DNA of 64,000 bases. It comes from JBFMHP01 sp964557295. GTDB taxonomy: Bacteria; Pseudomonadota; Gammaproteobacteria; RBG-16-57-12. The notes beneath the pieces are model-generated. The model worked only from the letters and a program-made list of their open reading frames with translations, made no database searches and was not told the DNA's origin. Location of the stretch: assembly GCA_964557295.1 (NCBI GenBank), contig CAZKZP010000015.1:3598-67597 (forward strand), read 5' to 3'. Each line of letters begins with the position of its first letter. Position 1 is the first letter of the stretch. The position numbers and the translations under genes are program-made. Of the stretch, positions 22,901 through 31,190 are shown in pieces.

Positions 22901-25760
22901 TCGGCAGCACGTCGGCCACGCGATCATTGTTCGCATCGCGGCCTTCGACGGCATCGGTCAGACCATCGTCGTCGGCATCGGTATCGCGGTAATCCGGCGT
23001 GCCGGCCGCATCGGTGTTGACCGGCGTGAGCCCCGCGCTCAGCGCGGGATCGGCACTGGCATCATTCGCATCATAGGCATCATCCAGACCATCGCCGTCG
23101 GCATCGGCGCCGCTCGGCGCGAGATAGGCGCCCTCGGCTTGCGCCTCGATCAGATCGGTGATGCCGTCATGGTCGGCGTCGATGTCGCGGTAATCGGCGC
23201 GGCCGTCGGCATCGGTATCCTGCGGGGACGCGGGGGTGGCGCCCGCTTCCACGCCGTCGAGGATGCCGTCGCGGTCGGAATCGAGATCGAGATAGTTCGG
23301 CAGCGCATCGCCATCGGTATTCACCACGGTCAAGGGCGTGCCGCCGCGCGAGCCATCCACGCTGTCGGCCAAGCCGTCGCGATCGGCGTCGACGAAGCCG
23401 TCGAGCAGGCCGTCGCCATTGCTGTCGACACCATCGTTTTCGGTGACGTCTGGAATGCCGTCGTGATCGGAATCCAGATCCTGATAATTCGCCGCGCCAT
23501 CGCCATCGAAATCCGCGGCCGCAAGCGGCGTGCCGCCTTCGCTGGCATCCACGCTGGCGGCAAGGCCGTCACCGTCAGTGTCGCTGAAGCCATCGAGCAC
23601 GCCATCGCCGTTGGCATCCGTGCCACCGGCCTCGACGACATCGGCGAGACCGTCGTTGTCGGCATCCCGGTCGAGATTGTTCAACACGCCGTCGCGGTCG
23701 GTGTCGAACGCATCATTGATCGTGTCGCCATTGGCATCGGCATACGCCGGATAATCGGTGTCGAGATAATTCGGCACGGCGTCACCGTCGTGATCCGCGT
23801 ACGGATCGGCGCCGTGGTTTTCGGTGCCGTCCGGCAGGCCATCGTTGTCGTCGTCGAGATCCGCGGCATCCGCCACGCCATCGCCGTCGAAATCGAGCGG
23901 CAGCGTCGCCGGGGTGCGATCGGAATTATCGGTGGGATCGTTGTTGTTGTCGTTCGCCGCGTTGCCGCCGTCATTATCCGGGTCGGTGCCTTGGGTGGAG
24001 AGATCGGTGCCGGTGACGCCGAGGGGGTCGGCCGCCGTGGCGGTTGCCTGGCTGTAATGCGGGCCGGGGAAGAAGCCGGGATCGACGACGGCATTGACCA
24101 GCACGGTGCCGCTCGCGGCCAGCGCCAGTCCTTGACTGGGGGACAGCAGCTGCGTGTTGGTCACGCCGTTATAGCCCGGATTGGCCAACAAAGTGCCGTT
24201 GGCGGCCGTGGCGGAGATCAGCGTGGCATTGATGAAGGCGGCGCTGAGGTCATTCGTGATGCTGAGATTGCTCAGCGGGGTGTTGCCGAGGTTTTCGGCG
24301 GTGACGAGATAAGAAACGGTGTAGGTGCCGTTGCCATTGTCGACAATCCCGGTGACGGTGTCGGCGAGGCCGATGACGGGCGCCAAGGGATCGTCGTTCG
24401 CGGTGATGGCCACGATCGTCGTGGCCGTCGATGACAAGCCATACACGTAAGTGTCGATGTACCGTTCATTGCCGAAGCCGGTGCCGGTGAAATCACCCCA
24501 GGTGTGCCGGCCGGAAAGCACGCCGTTCGGCAACGTCGTCGTCCCACCGAGCAATGTTTGATCGTCCCAGAAGACGCGGGTCTCGGAAGTCGACGTGCCG
24601 TTCAAGGCCTGATAGATCGTCAAACCATTGCTGACGCCCCCGCCGCTGGTCTCCGCATCGGCGGCGATGAAGTGATATTCACCCAGGCGCAGCTCCAATC
24701 GCGCGTTGTAAAAGCCTGCGGGCAGCGGATTCCCGTTTGCGTCCTTGCCATTCCACACCACGCTGTTGCTGCCGGCAGCGGCCCGACCCAGCAACAGCAC
24801 GTCGCCGCTGCCGTAACTGCCGTCTTGATTGGCGTCGACCATGATGGCGTAGGTGCCATTCACATCGGAGGTGAAACTGAAGGTGCCGGAATCCTGGATG
24901 CCGGCGGTGGTCGCGGGTGAGATGCCGTAATCGACGTTGGCGTTGTCCTTGAAGCGGAATGCGCTGATGACCGGCGCGACGGTCGGTGGCGACAACGCAA
25001 TGGCCGGATAACCGAGATACACCGGGAATTCCTCGGTGATGGAGTTGCCCGCCATCTCGGTGCTATGTCCGGAATTGGGCGGATTCACCCCAAGGGCGTT
25101 GGCGATGATTTCATAGAAGAAACCCGAAAATTGATTGAGGTCGAGCCGCCAGACGTAATGGGTATTCGGCCGTCCGCCCGGCACCAGGATGAAGTAATCC
25201 GCGTCGGTCGCCAGGGCGGACACATAACCGCCGGTCATATACACCCAGCTATACGACCAGAGCCGCCCGGCCGCCACCCTCGGATCGGGGCTGGTGAGCG
25301 CGTCCGGCGTCACCGACACATCGAAGCGGCGCAATATCCCGCCATTGCCGCTCGACAACTCTATCCGATAGGTGCCCGCGGTCGCTGTGGTGTAGCGGAG
25401 CGGATTGCTCAGCGGCGCGTTCATGGGATCGGTGCATGAGACCCGGCCGGCGTCCGTTGCGACGGTAGACAGCGTGGTATTGACCACCTGCGCCCCGGTA
25501 GGATCGAGGATGACGACGCTCACCGGATCGGCATCATCCACACCACACAGGGCCAGATTGATGACCTCGCCCGCGCTCGCGACATCGAGATGGAGGGCGT
25601 GATCCGCCGCGGAAATCTCCGGCAACGGCACCACCGCTCGGTACTCGAACAGCGGCTGATTCAAGCCCGCCTGATACGATCCCTCCGCATGCGCGATACT
25701 CGACGCAAGTCCCCCTGCCAAGATCGCCAGCGCGATCGATATCCTCTGCATCATGGTCAT
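13942..25760 (-). CDS. Giant surface protein: signal peptide, DUF11/FlgD-like, TSP3-type repeats, SdrD-B, OmpA-like, C-terminal barrel-like region
   Basis: Interrupted by an assembly gap (17720-17729): 2,677 codons lie before it and about 1,258 after. The flanking frames join only if the true gap length is 2 modulo 3. Order of parts: signal peptide ending AHA (residues 1-25); a FlgD-like VWNGKDANGNPLPAGFY segment near 330; a DUF11-like domain about 480-600; about 25 Asp-rich units such as DADNDGIPD from about 620 to 2040, resembling calcium-binding thrombospondin type 3 repeats; SdrD-B-like modules (RGTVYEDKDKSGN) about 2045-2250; DUF11 (GSILLRKTASKNEVSIGTML) near 2285. After the gap come an OmpA-like domain (VRFASGRSDIR, LHFIGHTDNQQL, LNRRVEIEI) and about 900 residues of beta-rich barrel-like sequence ending in Tyr. 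I infer an outer-membrane adhesin or structural protein with OmpA-type peptidoglycan binding. Ligand and partner are unknown. Confidence 0.8.
17720..17729. other. Assembly gap (10 N) inside the giant surface-protein gene
   Basis: Ten N bases, a conventional gap of unknown length. The codon phase before and after differs by an amount that requires a true length of 2 modulo 3 for an intact gene. Confidence 0.98.
19640..23910. repeat. Tandem degenerate coding repeats (TSP3-like) in the giant gene
   Basis: About 4.3 kb of imperfect tandem repeats, seen on the plus strand as recurring GCCGTCGTTGTCGGCATC-like blocks. They encode D-x-D-x-D-G-x-x-D units. Several longer blocks recur almost unchanged: the segment at 20805-20960 closely matches 21745-21900, both encoding DADGDGLADVYDAADANVDP. 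Internal duplication is the likely origin. Confidence 0.85.
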
Positions 25761-26105
25761 AGCACTTTTTGTAGTTGATTGGCTTAGTAAGCACGCGAAA
25801 AAAGCTCAAGCATCCGCGCCTGAACCGTGGACAGTGGCCGACACTCAAGTCACACCGTCCGCCGAGCAATCATAATTGCCAAAAAAACTTTAGACAAACT
25901 CGATAAACGATGAATTTACAATTCTTTTCAGTTCAACCAGACGCATAACATCCTCCCCGCCTGGCTTGAGCATACCCGCGCCGCCCTGGTTGCTTTTTTG
26001 CCCGATTTATGGACAGCTACTATTATCAATGATGGACCTGTTCTGTATTGATCGGCCTACCGCCCTAGCCCGATTGGGCCGTAATTCAAGTATAGAGGTG
26101 CGCCA
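25761..26105. other. Divergent intergenic region, giant surface protein / arsM
   Basis: 345 bases, clearly AT-richer than the neighbouring genes, holding the promoters of two divergent genes. I see no confident promoter, operator or terminator in it. Confidence 0.4.
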
Positions 26106-26906
26106 ATGGATAAAGAGAAGACTCAAAAGGTGGTGAGGGAGGCGTACGGCAAGATCGCGCAAAACAAAGAAGGCGGCGAATGTGGGACGTGTGGACCCGA
26201 TGCGACTGCATTTGCCAAATCGATTGGCTATTCCGCGGAGGAACTCCGCGCCATTCCCGAGGAGGCCAACCTGGGCCTCAGTTGCGGAAATCCCACTGCC
26301 ATCGCCAGCCTCAAAGCAGGAGAGGTAGTGCTTGATCTGGGCTCGGGTGCTGGGTTTGATTGTTTCCTTGCCGCCGCAAAAGTTGGACAGTATGGCAAAG
26401 TGATCGGTGTCGATATGACTCCCGAAATGATTAGCAAGGCACGCGAAAATGCGAAAAGGAACAAGGTGGAAAACGTCGAATTTAGACTGGGTGAGATTGA
26501 AAATCTGCCCGTGGCGGATGGCACGGTTGATGTAGTGATAAGCAACTGTGTTATCAATCTTTCTGCCGACAAACCCAAAGTTTTCCAAGAGATCCATAGA
26601 GTGTTGAAGCCAACCGGGCGGATAGCCATTGCGGATATCGCACTGCTCAAGGAGCTGCCAGGGAAAATCAAAAAGAGTGTTGAAGCCTATGTGGGCTGTG
26701 TTGGTGGCGCAATACTGGCCGCAGAATATAAAAGGCTTGTCGAGGCGTCTGGCTTGAAAGATGTGAAGATCACCATCAAGGGTTCTTCCGCCTGCATCGA
26801 CCCCGCGACAACAGATCCAGTCGGCCGGGCCATATTAGCGGGCCTGGGTGAAAATGAAACGCTTGAAGGCTACGTGGCGAGCGTGTACGTGGAAGCCCAC
26901 AAATAG
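26106..26906 (+). CDS. arsM: Arsenite S-adenosylmethionine methyltransferase
   Basis: 266 residues with an AGGTG site before the ATG. The SAM-binding motif VLDLGSGAGFDCFLAA (about residues 76-91) is followed by VIGVDMTPEMISKAREN. The three cysteines needed for As(III) methylation fit GLSCGNP (about 60), ISNCVIN (about 144) and YVGCVGG (about 198). The enzyme converts arsenite to methylated, partly volatile arsenicals in the cytoplasm. No arsR, arsC, arsB or acr3 is adjacent, so it is a solitary copy, and no ArsR operator is obvious upstream. Its codon use looks more AT-tolerant than its neighbours, consistent with acquisition by transfer; this is an impression, not a calculation. Confidence 0.92.
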   Translation: MDKEKTQKVVREAYGKIAQNKEGGECGTCGPDATAFAKSIGYSAEELRAIPEEANLGLSCGNPTAIASLKAGEVVLDLGSGAGFDCFLAAAKVGQYGKVIGVDMTPEMISKARENAKRNKVENVEFRLGEIENLPVADGTVDVVISNCVINLSADKPKVFQEIHRVLKPTGRIAIADIALLKELPGKIKKSVEAYVGCVGGAILAAEYKRLVEASGLKDVKITIKGSSACIDPATTDPVGRAILAGLGENETLEGYVASVYVEAHK

Positions 26907-26939
26907 CAAACCAATAGTACCTTGTGAGTTACAGATCAC

Positions 26940-27635
26940 CTACCCCTCCAGATAACTGGCGAAAATGGGCGTCAACTCATTCAGCGAGTCTTCCAGCGCA
27001 TACGGCACGACCTTGGCAAGCATATCCAGGATCACGACCGCATTGACCGTGGCGTCCTGCTTGCATGCCTCGCGCAAACGCGCGGCCAGCCCTCTGTTGA
27101 CCTGCTGCAGGTTGCGGTAGATTTCTCCCAGCCCAGTCAGGCCGAACTCGGCCTCTTTACCATTCTGGCTGCGCAGATATTGCGCCAGGAGATACATTGA
27201 AACCGCGCGGTAAACGGTTTCCTGTTCATCGGCAAACGGCAAGTGAAACCGGGCCATCGGCCGTAGGTAGCGGCAGTGTGGACAATCACTGGAGGCCAGC
27301 AGCAAGCCGAGCAAAGAGCTGATCGCCTGTTGTGCCGACGTACCGAACACCACCTGGCGCTGTGGCATGTTGACTTCAACCTTCAACTCGGAAAACGACG
27401 TGATCTGTGAAACATCAGCGGCCAAAACCGCGATATTGCGCGCGGCCGGACAGACTGGCGTGTCCGCTTCCTTCAGCGGGCAATTCGAACATTGATTACG
27501 CGCCAGGGCGGTCCAGCCGGCCGCGGGTTCCCGAGCAGTGGTTGCCAGACGATAACTGGCGCCCTCCAGCAACAATTCATACCGAAAGGTGCGGCCGTCA
27601 TCCAGTGTGAATACATATTCCAGTGTAGGTTTCAT
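26940..27635 (-). CDS. Conserved cysteine-containing protein coupled to a histidine kinase
   Basis: 231 residues. The ATG at 27635 overlaps the kinase stop codon (ATGA), implying translational coupling; longer in-frame starts inside the kinase gene are unlikely. Two cysteine groups stand out: QCSNCPLKEADTPVCPAARN (about residues 48-67) and DCPHCRYLRPMARFHLPFAD (about 117-136), which could bind metal or be redox-active. The N-terminus (LEYVFTLDDGRTFRYELLL) is beta-rich. No signal peptide or membrane helix is visible. I do not recognise a characterised family. Its position suggests it senses for, or is an output of, the adjacent kinase. Confidence 0.65.
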   Translation of the reverse strand: MKPTLEYVFTLDDGRTFRYELLLEGASYRLATTAREPAAGWTALARNQCSNCPLKEADTPVCPAARNIAVLAADVSQITSFSELKVEVNMPQRQVVFGTSAQQAISSLLGLLLASSDCPHCRYLRPMARFHLPFADEQETVYRAVSMYLLAQYLRSQNGKEAEFGLTGLGEIYRNLQQVNRGLAARLREACKQDATVNAVVILDMLAKVVPYALEDSLNELTPIFASYLEG

Positions 27636-30070
27636 GCCAGCGCGTCGTGAGGTTGATTCACGGGAAGCCACACTTTGAACCTTGTTCCAATACCGACCTC
27701 ACTTTGCACATCGATCCGCCCGTGGTGCTTTTGGATGATGCCATAGGACAAGGATAGGCCCAGCCCTGTCCCTTTGCCGATCGGCTTGGTGGTAAAAAAC
27801 GGATCGAATATCTTCGGTAGGTTTTCTGGCGGGATGCCTTTACCGGTATCCGCTATTTCCACCCACACGTCTTCGCCCTGGTGTCCGGTGCGGATGGTGA
27901 TAGTGCCGCGTTCCTCGATGGCATGGACGGCGTTCACCAACAGATTCATGAATACCTGATTGAGCTGCGAAGACAGGCATTCCACTTCCGGCAGTGCGCC
28001 ATACTCCTTGATCACGCTCGCCTTGTATTTGATCTCGTTGTTGACGATGTTGAGCGTGCTGTCTATCCCTTTATGCACGTCGGAAAAATGCCATTCATCC
28101 GCTGCATCCACATGGGAGAAGTCCTTCAGGTTCTGCACGATTTTCTTGACGCGGGTGATGCCATCCACGGATTCCTCCATCAATGCGCGCAAATCTTCCT
28201 TGATAAAATCGATATCCAGTTTTTTCCGGACAGCCTTCAACCGATTGCGCATCACTTCATCGGCTATCGCACCTTCTGCCTGCTCGTAGCTGGCCACCAT
28301 GCTGAAAAGATCTTGCACATACTTTTCTAGTGTGCCCAGATTGGAATAGACGTAACCGATCGGATTGTTGATCTCGTGCGCCACGCCGGCCGCCAGTTGT
28401 CCGATCGAGGCCATCTTCTCGGATTGCAACAACTGACTGTGCACCTCCTGAAGCTTGTCGTTCAGGACTTTCAATTCTTTATAGCGTTTACTCAACTCGC
28501 CTTCCGCGCGCTTACGTTCGGTGACATCCCGGACAATCGCGATAAAACGAGCCTCCGCTCCGTCATGGTGGATATATTGCAGCGCCACTTCCACCGGAAT
28601 CGCATGACCATCCTTGTGCCGATGCGTCGTTTCGAAGGTGACTGCGGCCTGGCGCCCGGAAAGCATAGGCTCAAGCAACTGGCGGAAGCTTTCCTGAGTA
28701 AACTCAGTCTTGATATCCAGCGGCGTCAGTTGCAATAACTCCTCGATGGAATAACCCACCTGCGCAGCCGCCCCACGATTCGCATAGATGAACTTGAGCG
28801 TCTCCGGCGCGAACATGAAAACACAGTCATGGGTTTGATCCAGCGTACTCTTGAATTGATTGAGCGCCTCTTCGGTTTGCCGGCGCCCTTCGAGCAAGGC
28901 GCCGAACTCATCGGCCATTTCGTTAAAGCTGTCGCCTACCTGGCCAAGTTCATCGCGCGTGCCCAGGTGAACTCGCTCACGCAGGTTTCCTCCGGCAAAG
29001 GCACGTGAGGCACACGCAAGTGATTGAATGCTGTCGATAGTCGAAAAATAAATTCCGGCGGCAAAATAGGCGACGACCAAGATCAACGAGCAGGCGATGC
29101 CGATGCTCACGTATAGCGTATTTTTTGCGCGGTCTATCCTTGCCTTCAGCAGCGTTTCGGTCGCTGGCAGCAGCGTTTCATACATTTGCCGGTAGCTCCT
29201 GTCGATCACGACGCTGGTCATGCTGTAGTAATCTTCTTGCGTGACAGTGAAATGCCCGGCAAGGATGTCTGTTTGCACCCGCGCGGTTACTTGTCGCGCC
29301 GCATCGTCAATATCTCTGAAGACTGCCGCGAGCGCATCGTGCATGGCCGGGTCAGTGCGTCCGACTTTGGCAAGATTAGCTTGGAGGGGACCGAGGCTTT
29401 CGTACAGCATGGCAATGATGCCGTATAAGCCCATTTTTTCGGAATCGGTAATCTGCTTCTTGGATAATATCCCGAGTCCATAAGCACGAAGCTGCCCCAG
29501 ATGCTCGAGCATGTCCGGGAATTTTATGATGGTAGTGTCCAACAGATAATAGGTATCAATCTGGGGGTCCAGCGTCAGTTTATATTGATCGGCGACAACC
29601 ACCTCAAGAGACTGTATCTGCTCAATCAGCCGCGTATGGGCAGCGAAATTTTCGGCTAGCGTCCAATCGAACCTGTCTTCATGCAATCTCGCCCAGCCTT
29701 CCTTGATGTCGCGCCAGTCACCGGTCAGTTTCAGGCTGTCCGGCAACTTTGCGTCCATCGTATCGAACGCGTTGATGACCTCTTTTTCCTTGGCGGCACA
29801 CCTGTCGCGCATGGCATCGTTACCGCTAAGAGCCGCGGCACAAAGTCCGCGATGCTGCTGGATCACCTGGATGGTCTGAGAAAATGGCTTGATCAGCTCA
29901 ATACCTTTCAATTCCTGTTGCGAGGTACGAATCACCTGACTAAGGCTGGTGAACAGGCTGACGATCACCACAGCAATGGCCACCAGCGATAGCAGCCACA
30001 GGGCTGTAAACTTCTTGTTATATCCCATGCGGTTCATCAGGGCGATGGCAGGGGTGAACAGTGCTTTCAT
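27632..30070 (-). CDS. Membrane sensor histidine kinase (HAMP-PAS-HisKA-HATPase)
   Basis: 812 residues. TM1 is about 22-44 and a large helical periplasmic sensor with Cys pairs (GLCAAALSG, RDRCAAKEKE) fills about 45-320. TM2 is about 324-344, HAMP about 345-400 and PAS about 405-535 (ending ARFIAIVRDVTERKRAE). The phospho-acceptor H-box is KMASIGQLAAGVAHEINNP (about 565), with ATPase boxes NQVFMNLLVNAVHAIEERG, DTGKGIPPENL and GKGTGLGLSLSYGI. It autophosphorylates on His and passes phosphate to a response regulator; none is fused, so the partner is probably one of the receivers in the divergent operon (30375-39025). The kinase core is strikingly similar to that of the gene at 31183. It is coupled to the downstream cysteine protein. 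Confidence 0.9.
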   Translation of the reverse strand: MKALFTPAIALMNRMGYNKKFTALWLLSLVAIAVVIVSLFTSLSQVIRTSQQELKGIELIKPFSQTIQVIQQHRGLCAAALSGNDAMRDRCAAKEKEVINAFDTMDAKLPDSLKLTGDWRDIKEGWARLHEDRFDWTLAENFAAHTRLIEQIQSLEVVVADQYKLTLDPQIDTYYLLDTTIIKFPDMLEHLGQLRAYGLGILSKKQITDSEKMGLYGIIAMLYESLGPLQANLAKVGRTDPAMHDALAAVFRDIDDAARQVTARVQTDILAGHFTVTQEDYYSMTSVVIDRSYRQMYETLLPATETLLKARIDRAKNTLYVSIGIACSLILVVAYFAAGIYFSTIDSIQSLACASRAFAGGNLRERVHLGTRDELGQVGDSFNEMADEFGALLEGRRQTEEALNQFKSTLDQTHDCVFMFAPETLKFIYANRGAAAQVGYSIEELLQLTPLDIKTEFTQESFRQLLEPMLSGRQAAVTFETTHRHKDGHAIPVEVALQYIHHDGAEARFIAIVRDVTERKRAEGELSKRYKELKVLNDKLQEVHSQLLQSEKMASIGQLAAGVAHEINNPIGYVYSNLGTLEKYVQDLFSMVASYEQAEGAIADEVMRNRLKAVRKKLDIDFIKEDLRALMEESVDGITRVKKIVQNLKDFSHVDAADEWHFSDVHKGIDSTLNIVNNEIKYKASVIKEYGALPEVECLSSQLNQVFMNLLVNAVHAIEERGTITIRTGHQGEDVWVEIADTGKGIPPENLPKIFDPFFTTKPIGKGTGLGLSLSYGIIQKHHGRIDVQSEVGIGTRFKVWLPVNQPHDALA

Positions 30071-30374
30071 AGCGTCTCAACATAATCTATTCGGGCATCG
30101 CGCCGGTACTGAGTGTTCATGGGGCTCTGTCATATTACTCACCTCGCTTTGCGCCCCCATCCTCAGTATTTGATGGGGATATCGTTAGCGCTTGCCTACC
30201 TGTTATCGGCCTCCAGTTACGTTTGAATAGTGCGCGGCCGCAAATATTATCCCCTCGCCAACAGATATGCGTTAAGAATGAGAGTGAGTTGCCGCTACAG
30301 TGGGAAAACATGCGCGTATTGGATGGCATGATCCACGCTCGATAACGCCAGGTCTAAGGATATGGAGGATGGTG
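30071..30374. other. Divergent regulatory region between two signalling operons
   Basis: 304 bases between the kinase gene (minus) and the response-regulator operon (plus). A GGAGG at 30364-30368 serves the downstream ATG at 30375. No clear promoter or operator palindrome is visible to me. Confidence 0.45.
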
Positions 30375-31190
30375 ATGGTGCAGGAAAAATTATTACTACT
30401 TGTCGACGATGAAACAAACATTCTGCGGTCATTGTCACGACTGCTGCGGCGTGATAGCTACACCATTCTGACCGCCAGCAGCGGCCGTGAGGGCTTGGAG
30501 ATCCTGCAACAACAACCGGTACAGGTCATCGTCTCGGACCAGCGCATGCCGGAGATGAGCGGGGTCGAATTTCTCTCCAAGGCGCGCGAACTCTATCCTG
30601 ACACGATACGCATCGCACTCAGTGGCTACACCGATCTCAACTCGGTGACTGAAGCGGTCAATAAAGGGGCAATTTATAAATTCCTGACCAAACCCTGGGA
30701 AGATGACGAGTTGCGCCAACACATCAGCGAGGCATTCAATCTATATCACAAAAACTCCGCGCACCGGCCATCCAATGCAAACGTGATCATAGGGGAAGCG
30801 GCGGCATCCACACTATCATGTCGCCAGTCCCAGCCGCTCACCCTGTCCATGCTGGAGATGCTCATCGATGCACTGCCGCAGGCGATACTGGTCTTTGACC
30901 GTGAACAGAATGTCTTGTGTGGCAATCAGAAGGCGCGTCAGTGGTTTTGCGCAAGCCCCGCTACCGCTCCGACACTGCCGCCTTCCCTGGGCGATATTCC
31001 GGCAGAGGTACTCAGCTGGGTCCGTCAAATCAATGCCCAGGTAGGGCACGTTCGCCGTAAGCTCTCCACGCCTCAAGGCACACAGTGGGATGTGGATATC
31101 ACGCAACTCGCGGCATGGCCCGGCGGGCCTGCCGTCATGGTTTCACTGCTGCCGGTGACAAGCACCATGGAAGACGCTGACCATGTCTGA
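30375..31190 (+). CDS. Response regulator, receiver plus PAS-like domain
   Basis: 271 residues from ATG 30375, chosen because GGAGG lies six bases upstream; earlier in-frame starts lack a site. The receiver domain (about 1-125) has acidic LLLVDDE, phospho-acceptor Asp in VIVSDQRMPEMSG and conserved Lys in KFLTKPWEDDELR. The C-terminal part (about 155-265) begins MLEMLIDALPQAILVFDREQ and reads like a PAS domain. There is no DNA-binding or enzymatic output, so it may act as a protein-interaction regulator. It is the first gene of a seven-gene plus-strand operon and overlaps the next gene by eight bases. Confidence 0.85.
   Translation: MVQEKLLLLVDDETNILRSLSRLLRRDSYTILTASSGREGLEILQQQPVQVIVSDQRMPEMSGVEFLSKARELYPDTIRIALSGYTDLNSVTEAVNKGAIYKFLTKPWEDDELRQHISEAFNLYHKNSAHRPSNANVIIGEAAASTLSCRQSQPLTLSMLEMLIDALPQAILVFDREQNVLCGNQKARQWFCASPATAPTLPPSLGDIPAEVLSWVRQINAQVGHVRRKLSTPQGTQWDVDITQLAAWPGGPAVMVSLLPVTSTMEDADHV

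Noticed and set aside
19640..23910. Possible CRISPR array
   Set aside because: The repeats are degenerate, in frame and coding without interruption; spacing is irregular and there are no unique spacers or cas genes.
21858..24434. An 858-codon plus-strand open frame inside the giant gene
   Set aside because: It is the antisense reading of the TSP3 repeat array (V-G-I-D-V-like periodic peptides) with no start-site support.
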